From contig CM032228.1 of NCBI GenBank assembly GCA_019009955.1, forward strand, positions 207,482,501-207,546,500: a DNA stretch of 64,000 bases, given 5' to 3'. A program made the position numbers and the translations under genes. This stretch comes from Riptortus pedestris (taxonomy: Eukaryota > Arthropoda > Insecta > Hemiptera > Alydidae). The notes below the pieces were generated by a model. It was not told the origin of the DNA. It searched no databases and was given only the letters and a program-made list of their open reading frames with translations. This document shows positions 12,468 to 23,805 of this stretch, in pieces (the first letter of the stretch is position 1; each line of letters starts with the position of its first letter).

Positions 12468-14307
12468 GGCAGCAGATCTCAAATTGATTGAATAATAATA
12501 AGAGCAATGTATACCTTTCAAACAAAAGTATTTAACAAACACTGTACTTCATTATGTATTCTAAAATACATACTTATCTTGTTCGCCATGTCATTTGGAT
12601 GACGTAAGAACAAACAACTGCCTTATAATTGGCATAGTGGAAAGGAGAATGAACCTGATAGGCATTATCTAATGCACTATGAATTCGGAAACCCAGAAAG
12701 TGATTTTTTTTTTTTTTTAGAAAATGAAACATATCGTGCACTTCAGCGAGTATAGCAATGTGAAATGAACTGACTTCGACTTAAACCGTTTGTTATAACT
12801 TCTAACAGAGTCTTTATCTGATGTGAATAATCTTCTTAAGCAATGATCAATCCGGCAATGAATAATAGTTCCTGATTAAATGTATTTGATGAATAGAATA
12901 GAATTTCCACTACATCTTACCTTCTAACTTGGAAATAGTCAGTGGTCTGTTTGTCAGTAAACAGAGTCCCAGGTAGCTGCCAGAAGTAGGCGCCTCTGCA
13001 AACAATCCCTACTACCCAATAGTCCACATCAAATTGTATTGTAATTCCTCCATTCTATCAGTAGTACCTCTTCATTATTATCACCTCAACCGTGGGTTGT
13101 TTCAACGTCACAATATGGTGTAGAGCTTTAATTAATGTAGATTATAATCCAACTACGCAAAAATCTGTTTCACTAAATTTAGAGTAGGTGGGATAAAAAC
13201 TTGCCCAACAGTCAAAAGGATAAAGGGGAATGAAGTTTCGGTCATAAATCGAATTCGATTAGTAGCAGTTTGAACTTTGTCTATTGTAGCAAGTTTGTTT
13301 TCTTAAGCATTATATCAACTTAATATGTAGATAGACAGCGGATTGTTAGAGACAAGTTAGCTACGTATGTACTTTCAAACATAAAATTATTAATTAGAAT
13401 TTAAGATAATGAATACAAAAAAATACGAAATTGTATGCCCACCCGATATCATTTTTTACCTGACTCAGTTTCACCTTAGATAGAAATGATTATGAAAAAA
13501 TTAGCCACCAATGACAAACGGCTTTGAAAGTTCTTCTGTGGATCTAAGAAAACCAGTGGGTGTTCACAATTTTAAAAGAAATTCTGAAAAATATAAATAT
13601 TTAGCTACATTTAGAAATTATTAGAAAATGTTATTTTAAGGATAGGATTAAGAATATTCTAATAAGGCTTGATTGGGTATATTTGGCGTTAGAATAGACA
13701 TCTTTTGGGGATAACAAGCAATTGTCCAATTTAGACAAGAAATTATAATTTCTAAATAGAGGGATATAATTCGTGAATTTAGAAGGAATAAGTTAGAAAT
13801 TCAGCGAAAAATACATAAAAAAACATTATTTCTTAATAAATAATACATCTTGGCTGGAAAGTTCAAAATACTTCAAGTGGCTAGGAGGAGATGTAGGTCC
13901 TCCATCATTCAGAGAATATAGTGAAAGAAGCAGAAGACGAACACGGAAGAAGCGGACAGAGAAAGAAATATGCAGACACTTTTTCATGTTTTTCTGGTGT
14001 TAATGAAATCACAAGAGACCAAGTATTAATTCTCAATCTAAGGAATTGGTATCTGAAGGTTATAGTAACCCAAGAAAGAAATCCACAACGCAGGAATTCG
14101 TGAAGTGATCAAAGGCTAAATAAAAGTTAGAATTTTTGAAACTGTATAATAATTTGTCAATTTTTGATTGGTATTATGGAATTTCAATTATTTGCAACAT
14201 GATTAGTGCGTATATTTTAACATCGTGCTCTTTTACTTCCATATGTATTTGTATGTAAAACTGTGTCAATGCAACGCTTGTTTAAAAGCAGTTTATTTTC
14301 GTAAGCT
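12468..14307. other. No gene recognised
   Basis: AT-rich DNA with no clear exon. A 60-codon plus-strand frame at 13921-14103 is rich in charged residues but matches no family I know and has no clear splice or start context. Confidence 0.45.
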
Positions 14308-14511
14308 TGGCGGGTTGGCCGTGCGAGTTAGGGCGTTGGTCCTAATCTCGCATGGCTGACCTAGAGTGGCGGGTTCGAATCCCGCCCTGGGCAGTAGAAA
14401 TTTATTTAATGACGGACTCATTAAATAAACTGCTTAGGCCCACCCTGGCTAGAAAAGGATGGTAAGCTGTAGATAACCCGTGCCGATTAGCCTAGTAGCA
14501 TAAAGTGGACG

Positions 14512-14558
<47 letters not shown>
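14308..14558 (+). repeat. Full-length tRNA-derived SINE (type 1)
   Basis: The head has a clear A box (ttggccgtgcgagttaggg) and B box (gggttcgaatcccgccc), with a long variable region as in class II tRNAs (Leu/Ser type). It is followed by agaaatttatttaatgacgg, the shared tail (ggctagaaaaggatggtaag), and an uninterrupted run of 47 A at 14512-14558. The long pure A tail implies a young insertion or a recently expanded tail. The missing acceptor stem complementarity and the tail show it is a SINE and not a working tRNA gene. Confidence 0.85.
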
Positions 14559-14559
<1 letters not shown>

Positions 14560-14639
14560 CACGAACAGGAAGAACCACTTATTAGAATTTTTAAGGAGTC
14601 GTAAAATCGAGGCTCATATCAATGAAGAAGTTTCTAATT

Positions 14640-14745
14640 TACCATTCTAATTCTCCTTCAACCCTCCCCCCCCAATATCGATATCAGCCGTGAAACGGTT
14701 AAATATCGTGTGTGGTGTTGATCATATAAAACCTCGACATTTTTC
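14640..14745 (-). repeat. Decayed family A fragment
   Basis: A C-rich tract (ccctccccccccaa) followed by atcagccgtgaaacggttaa and a later gtgttgatcat segment corresponds to the G-rich and adjoining blocks of family A in reverse. Confidence 0.45.
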
Positions 14746-15820
14746 GAGTATAGAACGTAAAATATTTATTGATGACATCGCAAATATTGCATATTTATAA
14801 TAGTAATGGGCAGATGTAAATATTATTTGGTAGCAAACTTGGAATAAGACCGTTCTTGATATATTGGTTTATTGTAAACTTGAGGAAAAATAGCTGAAGT
14901 GGGAGTTACTTATGGCCGAAAATAAAACGATACAAATAACTTTTGAATTTGTATGGAGATGACACATTTAATAAATGTCAATTACCTCCCACGCGATGAC
15001 GTTTCTAGGTTAAGCTGATATATTTGCAACGTTCATTTCTTAAATTCTACATGTTTAGAATGTTATTAAAGAGTTTTTATCGCCTTAGGTTGAATGTCAT
15101 TAGTTTCTTTCGATTTTCATTTTTAGATCCCGTCAGCTTTTAGTAATTTTAAAGGAGTTTATTTAAGGATTTCTATCGAGAAAACGTTTTGAAATACATA
15201 TATTGCTTTATACAACGGATATATGATTTAAAATTGAAACTTTTTTCCTAGAAATTTTAATAGTATTCTTTTACATGTTTCCTTGCTTATATTATAATTG
15301 TATTTCATTAATTTAATCTTATGAGACTATATTTATCAAAATCAACAAAACATTAACATTAGTAGTTTGTTATCTTTTCTTCCAGGAATTTCCGAGGATA
15401 TAGTGATTATCTTCTCGAGGTGCTGTTAACCATTTAACTTCAGCATAGCCAAGACTTATAGAAAAATATTTAAAAAATATGATAAACCACTAGAAGAAGA
15501 AGGTTGCACTACTATCGAAATATTTCACGTAAAAAAGAAATTTTCCCTGGAGGAGACCGCTGGAAACGCAGAATCCTGAGGTTGTTGGATTGGTGTAGGA
15601 GGATTAAGGCTTAACGGCTAGGTGCCTCCTACATTGTAGCCACTCCTCGATATGGGTACTCAATGTAGACATGAGCCACAGGTACTAACTCTAATAAGCC
15701 TTGAGCCGATCTTTGTCATGTTGTTTCAAGGCAAGCGTCCCAAACGTATTGTTTTGCAGCACGTTTGTAATTCCTCTTTTAATTGGTGCGAATACGTGTC
15801 TCCCTACTTAAATGGCTGAA
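14746..15820. other. No gene recognised
   Basis: AT-rich up to about 15530. From about 15540 the base composition becomes visibly more GC-rich, and this continues to about 16310. No protein domain is seen. Confidence 0.4.
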
Positions 15821-15825
15821 GGTCT

Positions 15826-15864
15826 TATAAAAGTCCTAGTAAGGGGTTTGTAAAAGTCAGACCG
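15826..15864 (+). promoter_or_regulatory. TATA box plus initiator-like core promoter
   Basis: A tataaaag box at about 15827 is followed about 33 bases later by agtcaga, which fits an initiator. The downstream sequence to about 16310 is more GC-rich than its surroundings and includes a short frame with a good start context at 16166. It could belong to a host gene or to an LTR. No partner evidence is visible. Confidence 0.3.
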
Positions 15865-16165
15865 CTCTTCCTGTTCCTATTTCACGAGATTATGGTGTAT
15901 CGCTTTGCCAGATGCTGCAGAATCCGTTCGACTTTTCGGAAGTTCAGTGATCAGAGTTTCATGGAACGGACCAAGGGCCAAGATTGTTGAGGCTGTCTGA
16001 ATCCCTTGTCCATCACGTCTCGCCTATTCTGTTGCCTGCGCGTTTCAGTTCCTGATTTTTTATTGCAAACATATGTACAATTCATTTCTCTCAATCTGAA
16101 CTCACCAGAGCCTAGTACGATTTGTTAACATATACTTTTTTTTGTTGTTTTAACTTTATCGAACA

Positions 16166-16222
16166 ATGGCCTTTGTCGGAGAACACATTTGGGATGGGGA
16201 CCAGCAGAGCAGCACTGCGGAT
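16166..16222 (+). CDS. Possible first coding exon, 19 codons
   Basis: An ATG in favourable context (gaacaATGG) opens a frame that begins MAFVGEHIWDGDQQSSTAD and reaches a consensus-like splice donor (gat|gtaaga) in phase 0 at 16223. If unspliced, the frame ends about 11 codons later. It sits about 300 bases downstream of a TATA-like box and inside a GC-richer island. I do not recognise the peptide, and no later exon could be tied to it. Confidence 0.25.
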
Positions 16223-16596
16223 GTAAGACTCACAGACGGAGCTCTCCAGAACAGATGATGCCGGAAGTATGGCGAATTTAGTATACATGGCGATTTTAAG
16301 TTAGTTTTAGCTTATTTCGTGTTAGCACAGTAAAGGTATTTATCATTTAAAGCAGATTATGCTTACATCGCTATTGACGCCGGCGCTGAGAGAAATAAAA
16401 GCAAACACATTTAATATTGTGATGTTAGATAGACTTTAACTTATTTATGTAAATAGGTAAAATTTGTTAACATGTTAATGAACCTTAAGGAAAAATTGAC
16501 CTATTCGTAATATAATATTAGGGTTTGTCATTTCCAGGCCATTTACATTGAGTTCATCTGCCCCATTAGTTCTTTGGCAGTGTGATGTGGAAACGG

Positions 16597-16881
16597 TCAT
16601 CTAAATCGGTAGTTCTGATGAAACTTGGATGAGGTGGGCCGTGGTTTCCACACAAGCAGGTAGCCAATCATCTGTGTTGTCCCGCATAAATGCGGGGCCC
16701 TTTCCCTGTATACAGTCTCTCTGATTGCTCTTTCTGCGGTCTCTGCTTTAGGCCCTGTTTTTGTTTGTTGCACAACGGCAGTTATGGCCGAGCTTCCATG
16801 AAGGGATATAACCCCATCATCATTTTCCTTAAATGATATGCAGGTTTCTTTGTGTCGCTGTGCTTTGCGCAACTTCCGCAA
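16597..16881 (-). CDS. Unidentified 94-codon frame
   Basis: A minus-strand frame with balanced amino-acid composition, including a stretch such as QQTKTGPKAETAERAIRE. It has no domain or motif I can name, and no clear splice sites decide whether it is an exon, a transposon fragment or chance. It lies in a GC-richer patch, which slightly favours real coding ancestry. Confidence 0.2.
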   Translation of the reverse strand: MRKLRKAQRHKETCISFKENDDGVISLHGSSAITAVVQQTKTGPKAETAERAIRETVYRERAPHLCGTTQMIGYLLVWKPRPTSSKFHQNYRFR

Positions 16882-17379
16882 GGAATAACTATGGACGGGG
16901 AACCGGGCATGGTCAGAAATTGGAATCAGGAATACATAATTGATTTTTATGAAACTTGTTCATTCTTAATGCTCTATATATTACGTGTTCTCTTGATGTC
17001 CCACCATGTCCATAGATACAACTGAACCCAAATTTATCTAACATCCATAAATGAACTAGACACTTTCCGATAAGCTATATCTTGAATGATAAAGCGCTCA
17101 AGATGTGCCTAAATTTTATAACTTTTAACTTTTATTCAAATACCCCACAATTGTGGTAATAGAATAAATAGGGATTAATGAAGGACGATATAGTTTCTGT
17201 ACTATTGCGTTTTCAGCTTTCAGAAGCCCGACCCTACTCATGCGACTTTTACCTCACATTGTATCTCGTACATTTCATTTCTGACATATGAATTAACAGA
17301 TGGAACCTTGTGCGTTAAACATGAACAATATACTTAGAAAAATGTCAACATAAGTGAATAAATACAAATAATAATAACA

Positions 17380-17850
17380 AACCTCTCGACGGGAAGCGTC
17401 TGAAATGTAAACAGGTTTGCCAACCTCTCAACGAAAAGAAAAACAATTGCTGAAATATATAGAAATATAACATATTAATTTTATTGAAAAAAATATACTA
17501 TATCTAGTACTGTAATTTATAATGAATCAGAATAGTTTTTATTTGAATCTATCAAATTTTAGTAGTCCAAGAATTTAAAACGGGGTGGGGGGTCACCAGA
17601 ACATATTTGTATGTATCTCGTATAATAAAGGTGTCTTCAAAACAATATTTGGTTTTTATGCTTCGAATAATGTGATTTTATATATAATAGAGTATTATTT
17701 ATGTAACAGGAGAAGAAGTGGAGTTTTGCTGAAGGCTGAAAAATGACAAATGCAAATATCTCGCTTAATATTCAAGATAAAGATTAAATGCATAAAACAA
17801 TAATTATAGTATATTTAATAATTTAATGTGCAATAAGATTGGTACATTCT
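17380..17850 (-). repeat. Decayed family A copy
   Basis: Reverse-orientation blocks: acctctcgacgggaagcg, then accccctcg-like and ggggtggggggtcaccag segments, then aatgcaaatatctcgcttaa and caataagattggtac. The terminal palindrome is not seen, so the copy is truncated. Confidence 0.55.
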
Positions 17851-18499
17851 GACGCGCCCAGAAAGCGTAAATCGCCGAAAACCACTATATACCTCACTTT
17901 TTAGGCTGATTTTAAATTACTTTCAGAAAGAAACATTCCTGGTATTAAAATACACCTTCACAAATGTTGATGCTTAAAATTGTCTTAAAAATGAGTGGCT
18001 ATTAATAGTTGTATGTATTAGACGAGATAATTAGGTTTGACACCTCACTTACAACATGCCTATATCTTCGAAAACAATTAATGTGAACATTCTCGGCCTG
18101 TCGAGGCTACTCAAAATGCTGTTATGGGAACTTACAAAAACATTGCAACAAAAAAGTTCAAACAATTTTGTTCATTATCCTTGCTATGGATTTTCCACAC
18201 CGTTTGCAAAGTCATCTGAAACCATAAAAAAACATACAACTTTTCCAAAGAGATAATTACCTGTGAATATATATATATATCTGTGAGGATAAGGTCAGCA
18301 AACATTACGCTTGCTAGACTAAGTAACGTTGTTTCTGTGTATAAGTAGAACATTTGTATTCTTCTTTTGAAAAAAATCTTTATCTCAAAACTTTTACAAA
18401 CTACCACGTACTTTACATACCCTTAGAGATGGAAATTTTGATCATCAAGACATATACTTAAAAGAAGATTAAACATAAAAGTTATAAATTACCACTTAC

Positions 18500-18586
18500 A
18501 TCGGCAGATGTATCTTGATTTTCTTTATTTCCTCTGTTATCTTCGTCCATTGTCTCCTTTTGTCTCCGTTCTTGAGACAGTTCTTC
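18500..18586 (-). CDS. Possible coding exon ending at a consensus donor
   Basis: Minus strand. An ATG at 18550 (acaATGG context) leads through MDEDNRGNKENQDTSAD to a perfect GTAAGT donor at 18499, phase 0. The same frame is open upstream for 14 more codons (ELSQERRQKET) to an in-frame stop, so this could be a first exon with 5' UTR or an internal exon entered near ttctaag. The peptide is acidic and polar and looks like a linker. The partner exons are unknown. Confidence 0.25.
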
Positions 18587-18823
18587 TTAGAAGTTTTCCC
18601 AGAACACATTAGAGACGCAATACCCTGAGAGAGTTTATATCTTGTATTTTAGAGCTCCCTATTTTCCTTAGAAAAGATGAGCTTCCAAGTTCATGCTAGC
18701 ATCGCGGGTACAGATTTGTCAAACTTTCAAATAGCTATTATAAAGTCATAACATCGTTTTCATTTAAAATGTTCATAGTGTGTCAAAAAAAGTTTCTGCA
18801 AACTGACATGGTGTACACAGGAG

Positions 18824-19166
18824 TCAACGATTAATATTTATTTTAGAACAGCAGCCAGTTATTGAAAATGTTTGATTGTTTTTTGTATTCATCATTTCTG
18901 AACGCCTACGTTGTAATAGTCCCTCAATTTTACGATCTAACCAAAAATAGGGCAGATCTTGTTTATACATTAAAGTAAGAGCACAACCAATGTTCACACA
19001 GAAAAAACACCTCAAGTCTGAAATCCACCTCATAAAATGTTTTATATATTGGACTTACTAACATTGCAAGAGCACCAGTATAATATTTCGGACCGTCTGC
19101 ATAAAAATGATCATGATTATTATTCTTATTCTCTGGCATGATCATGACTAAGTTGAAATCTCGCAA
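18824..19166 (-). pseudogene. Unidentified protein-like stretch in two frames
   Basis: Two overlapping minus-strand frames look like one coding stretch split by a frame change near 18970. The first runs through HDHFYADGPKYYTGALAML and ends in FFLCEHWLCSYFN. The second continues with YKQDLPYFWLDRKIEG and LLQRRRSEMMN. A GTAAGT follows GALAML at 19060 and an acceptor-like ttcag occurs at 19020, but the gap would be only 41 bases, so a decayed single frame is as likely. I do not recognise the family. Confidence 0.25.
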
Positions 19167-19469
19167 CGGAAATACATATGAAAATCAATCATTAGTATGA
19201 CTGAAAAGCCATGAAAATATATTTGGTAAACGAGGAATTACATTTCGATAAACCAGCAATTAGCATTGTTTTCCTGAAGATCTATTTGAATATCATTTTG
19301 TTATTGGATGATTCTTCACATAGCAAGCACTTGATCGAGGGAATACATAACTACTTTCTATGTGTAAATAGAATAAAGTACAGGAATTTTCTTTCCTCTA
19401 TCAAAAAAATAGATCTGCTTAAATTATGGTCCTTTATAGGACAATACATTTTTCGTTTCGTCTAGAATG

Positions 19470-19593
19470 TCTTTTAGCAGATTTCCCTTAAGGGAAATCA
19501 GCTATTGAGGTCGTACTCATGACGCGAGTTTCGAAAAATTTCTTCAAATGTCCATCGATCCTACCCAGGAGATGACGAAAATGAGGTCCGTTC

Positions 19594-19663
<70 letters not shown>

Positions 19664-20292
19664 CTGTTAACGCTCTAGCGGTCACAATTTTTGTTTGATC
19701 GTTACGAAACTCGATATTTAATCGTTTTATGTAAAAAGACAGATCAAGTTCGTTAATAGCTGAAATCGTACCAGAGGGAGGGGGGGGTTTAGAGGTGGGA
19801 TTTTATATAACCAATCTTATTGCAAATTAAATTTACTATAATTATTGTTATATACACTTATTCTCTATCTTGAATATTAATCGAGATATTTGCATTTTTA
19901 TGAAATCTCTGGTCGGGTGTTGTTCGGGTTAGTTCGGCCGTTTTCGTAATTCTCGGCTCTGGTGGAAGCTTCTAACTTAACCTCTAAATGTCTCGGTCGT
20001 TTCTAACCTTCTTTACTTTGTGAGATTTATGCAAATACGTTCTGTTCATCAGCCCCCACCCCTTCTTTAGTTCTTGGACTACTAAAATTTGAGTTATTAA
20101 AATATAAATTATTCTTATAATTCAGAAGCCGTTTCCGTTGGGAGTTTATTAAAATTTACTGAAAGATTTCTCATTACCGTTTGTATTTACTTATGGTGGT
20201 GTTCTGTTACCAGTATGCAGATTTCTCTATTGCTAAACTTAAGATAGGAAATCTGCTTAGTTTACGCAGCCCCTGCGTGACGGACTTTTTTT
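19470..20292 (+). repeat. Family A dispersed repeat, copy with long (TA)n
   Basis: Perfect palindrome gatttcccttaagggaaatc at 19480-19499, left block (gtactcatgacgcgagtttc), (TA)n at about 19597-19660, tgtctgttaacgctctagcg, the G-rich tract, atattaatcgagatatttgc, and the right end ggaaatctgcttagtttacg with hairpin cgcagcccctgcg and a T run. A short central deletion removes the tctccgttac block. Confidence 0.85.
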
Positions 20293-20490
20293 TATGACTT
20301 GTTCCAACTCTGCACAAATGCAAGTAAAGTTAAAGTTTGGACAATCAAAGTAGGGAATGACGGGATTATTCAGTGTATTCATTCCTCTGAGATCTGGCTC
20401 ACTAACAACATTAGCTTCAGTTGGAATTATTGACGATATTGTTGTCAGTTATTCTCATGAAGAAGGTTAGGGAAACCGTCGTGTATTTTC

Positions 20491-20802
20491 GTGACCTCCG
20501 CAAACCAATTGACTACTCAGCTCTTGGAAACAGGAAGAGAACGTACTCTGTCCTCCTTTCCGAATTGTGCAAATTGCAACGCTACTAGTCTCATTCGTCA
20601 ATCAAATGATTATCCGGGTCAATGTAATTGCTTTTCAATGGGTCAGTTGCCTGGGATTATGACACGTTCAATCATGAGACCTGACAAAGGGCCGTATAAT
20701 AAGAACGGGTTATCCATCACTTGGGAACGGTTCAAACCTGAATGGTTTGCAACATTTAAATCTGTCATCCAGGTGAATATGACTCTGATGAAAAGAGTTT
20801 AA
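20491..20802 (+). CDS. Unidentified 103-codon frame
   Basis: A plus-strand frame with normal-looking composition, including NYPGQC-like and TWERFKPEW-like segments and two cysteine-rich spots. I recognise no domain and see no obvious promoter or splice signals. It starts 200 bases after a family A copy and could be an orphan transposon fragment. Confidence 0.2.
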   Translation: MTSANQLTTQLLETGRERTLSSFPNCANCNATSLIRQSNDYPGQCNCFSMGQLPGIMTRSIMRPDKGPYNKNGLSITWERFKPEWFATFKSVIQVNMTLMKRV

Positions 20803-21132
20803 AGACTTCTATTTAGATAATTCCTGAAGAATATATCTTTTGTAACCCACTTTGTGGTTATTACGAGTCTCTTCAATTGTTAATTGGGAGAGATCACCTG
20901 TCAGTAGAGAATGTTTTAATGAATTAAGTACTCGTTGGATTTTAAAGTGAAAAAATATATTGGCGTGATACGTATGTAACTCTAATCTTTTGGTCGTTTC
21001 ATGAATGCACTGCAATGGACTGTTGGATGATATCAGTTTCTAAATAATCTGACCTTACTTAAAAAATATTTAATTCCACGATAAAGCGCTTAAAAATTAA
21101 AAAAACAGAATATTCTCAGAAGAGTGTACTTT

Positions 21133-21387
<255 letters not shown>

Positions 21388-21569
21388 GAGAGAGATGATG
21401 CCTATTGTCAATTCGTCCGTGTATTCATTGTATTAAGTTATCAGCTCATGCTGATAATGCGTGAATCTCACGCACCCTACAGTAACATGTCCACTGCTCC
21501 CTATCTCTTGTCTGCAGCCTACTTCCTAACTTCATACCCTTCTTATATCCTTTATTAAATTTTTATTTA

Positions 21570-21720
21570 GGTAAATCTAGTTCGATTCCCGCCCGGGCAG
21601 AGGAATTTATTTAGTGACGGAATTCATTAAATGAAATCCTTATACCCACCCTGGCTAGAAAAGGGTGGTAACCTGTAGATAACCCGTCCCAATTAGCCTT
21701 AGTTGCAAAAAGTGGATGTT
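21570..21720 (+). repeat. SINE type 1, head truncated
   Basis: Keeps the B box (agttcgattcccgcccgg), the junction gaatttatttagtgacgg, and the full tail (ctggctagaaaagggtgg through aaaaagtggatg). The A-box half is absent. Confidence 0.8.
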
Positions 21721-21778
21721 AACAAATAATTTAATTTTTTATATTCATTTAAAAAAAAAAAACAACTATAAATCACAT

Positions 21779-21853
21779 ATGACACGCTTGCTTTATGCAT
21801 TGACTGGGATCATCATCATTTTCACATGTTATTTGTTTGGAATTTCATTGAAT
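21779..21853 (+). CDS. Possible signal-peptide first exon
   Basis: An ATG at 21779 opens 25 codons that read as a textbook signal peptide or signal anchor: one Arg near the start, a hydrophobic core (LLYALTGIIIIFTCYLFG), then ISLN. The next bases are gtaagc, a good splice donor, in phase 0. Without splicing the frame runs on to 21949. It follows the 3' end of a SINE by about 60 bases. No downstream exon could be linked to it. Confidence 0.3.
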
Positions 21854-21939
21854 GTAAGCGGATATATATTTTCATTTTGGAAATTGAATGGTCAGTCATT
21901 ATTTAAAATAGATCTTAATAATACAGACAATAGAAAAGC

Positions 21940-22185
21940 GTGTAGATAAATAATATATTGATTGAAATTACAGTAATGTGTAAGGGTCCATTTTTTTATG
22001 TTTAATTTAAACTGATCTGGTGAGATGATTAGACAGTGCTGCCCCAATATTTTTCTTTTACCGTTGTTCCTTGTACAATATATAGTCTTTTCTGCATTTA
22101 GTTCACAATTGCTTCCACCTGTTACTGTAATCCCTGCTGGGGCGATGCTTGGATATAGCACATAATATGTATGGTTTGACCTCAA
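21940..22185 (-). CDS. Possible internal exon, unidentified
   Basis: On the minus strand a pyrimidine-rich acceptor (cttcttgttgttcatag) precedes an open frame containing LYPSIAPAGITVTGGSNC and a later Cys (KTIYC), an Asn-linked glycosylation motif (NHT) near the start, and KRKILGQHC. The composition suggests an extracellular domain. Candidate donors are weak (aacg|gtaaaa near 22060). I cannot name a family. Confidence 0.25.
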
Positions 22186-22723
22186 CTATGAACAACAAGA
22201 AGGACGATTAACCGAGCAGGATACCATAAATAGATAAGTCTCTGCTTGCATATAAAGGGTAGAGAGTTAATGATTTAACGTAACTCAAATAAAAGATTTT
22301 ATAAATTATTTTAATTGTATTCCATATATTATTATAAAGTAAAAGTAATTATCATTATTTGTTTGTTAACACTCTAGCTGCAGCAGATATTTGTTAGTTA
22401 CCACCACATTTTTTTTTCTCGAGAGTTTGGATACCTTAGCAGGTGACTTCATTGAGAAGTACTTATAATCTTTAAGTGTAGTGGGGTGTCTATGAAGAGA
22501 CCTATAAAGCAATTGCGGTTATCGATGCAGCGGAGCTACTTGAGTAGCTGAGAAAAACCAATTACTTTACCTAACATAAAGTTGAGTTACTTCCATAAAT
22601 AGACTTCCCAAGTGATTCTCTATTAATTAATTAAAAGGAATGACCTTCATCCTATTCTTCTGAGTATTTCCTCATTGTATTACTTTAATTATTTGACCCA
22701 TCAATGCTTATTGAACTATACTT

Positions 22724-22726
<3 letters not shown>

Positions 22727-22761
<35 letters not shown>
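22727..22761. repeat. (TA)n microsatellite
   Basis: Uninterrupted TA run. Confidence 0.95.
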
Positions 22762-22766
<5 letters not shown>

Positions 22767-22904
22767 ACCATTGTAATTATTTTGGCTCATTCGTATCTTA
22801 TAAAAGACAACATAAGGTGAAAGTGAAGACGCAAAAAAAGGGCAGACAAGTGTGTCCTTTATTTGCAACATTTAACTTAAGGAAGTGATAGTAACTGATT
22901 GAAA

Positions 22905-23033
22905 TTAGAAGTTGGCATGATGAAAAATGAGACCAGATGCTTCTATAGTCAGCACAAACGTCTCCTTTTCACCAATTTCTCCACGGAAAACAAAGTTTAT
23001 TGTAACGAAAATGATAATTAGAATGATTTCCAT
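22905..23033 (-). CDS. Small ORF, 42 codons, secretory-looking
   Basis: Minus strand from ATG at 23033. It begins MEIILIIIFVTINFVF, a strongly hydrophobic stretch typical of a signal peptide, then RGEIGEKETFVLTIEAS and a short tail before TAA. A ttag just upstream (ctgttag|gt) could be an acceptor, so it may instead be an exon. Homology is unknown. Confidence 0.25.
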   Translation of the reverse strand: MEIILIIIFVTINFVFRGEIGEKETFVLTIEASGLIFHHANF

Positions 23034-23639
23034 ACCTAACAGTCAATAGATGACTCTAATAAGTTAAATAAGAAGACCACAGCAGTCTAGGAATGAAGAG
23101 TTTATTGTAATGACAGATCACAAATATGGTTTCGGAAGAAATACCGTACAGCTAATATAGCTTGGTAAATCTACAATCAGAATGCAGTGAGGGTAGGATT
23201 GACAGACCATTGCAAGGGGAAGTGACTCTCATTCTCAGTGAAACAACCAAATCTTACAAAGTTAACCATCAAGCATTGATACTTAATTCCAAGTCGATCA
23301 GAAATTAATCGACAAACTGACTCTTACCAAGAGATCAAACAATCTGACAATTTTGCCAATTTTTAATGTCAGGTTTTCGAATTTCTCTGAGTTTTAAATC
23401 ACGGGCCTTAAGTACGATTTTAACTAAGTCTCGTTAACAATATCGTTGAATGAACGTCGGACGAAGACCACTTAGAAGCAGATGTATTTGTTGAGCAAAC
23501 GTGACAAATATTTCACCCAGACCACTTTATGTCACTGGCAAAGTCCATTATATTCACATTGTTCTCTCTCCATTTGTTCTTATAGCAAACTTAGATATTT
23601 CAAGGAATATCAGGTTTATAGCTTTTCGTAAAGGAATTA

Positions 23640-23805
23640 CTCTTTAGCGGTCGCTCACAATATTGAATATATATATATATATATATATTTGAGATCGCTT
23701 TGGGCACCTGAGAAATTATGTATAATCGATGGACATTTAAGAGTTTTTCGAAAATCGTGCCATGAGTACAACTCATAAAACTCTGCGTTTTGAAATCTGC
23801 TTAAA
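23640..23805 (-). repeat. Family A left-end remnant
   Basis: Reads ctctttagcggtcgctcaca, (TA)n at 23669-23689, aatcgatggacatttaagag, tttttcgaaaatcgtgccat and a last cataaaactctgcg segment. The terminal palindrome is lost. Confidence 0.6.

Noticed and set aside
14308..14398. Functional tRNA gene
   Set aside because: A and B boxes are present, but there is no matching acceptor stem and the sequence continues into a SINE tail with poly-A; other copies share the same tail.
19061..19100. Reverse transcriptase YADD-type motif
   Set aside because: The peptide reads FYADG, lacking the second Asp, and the surrounding residues do not fit a polymerase palm.
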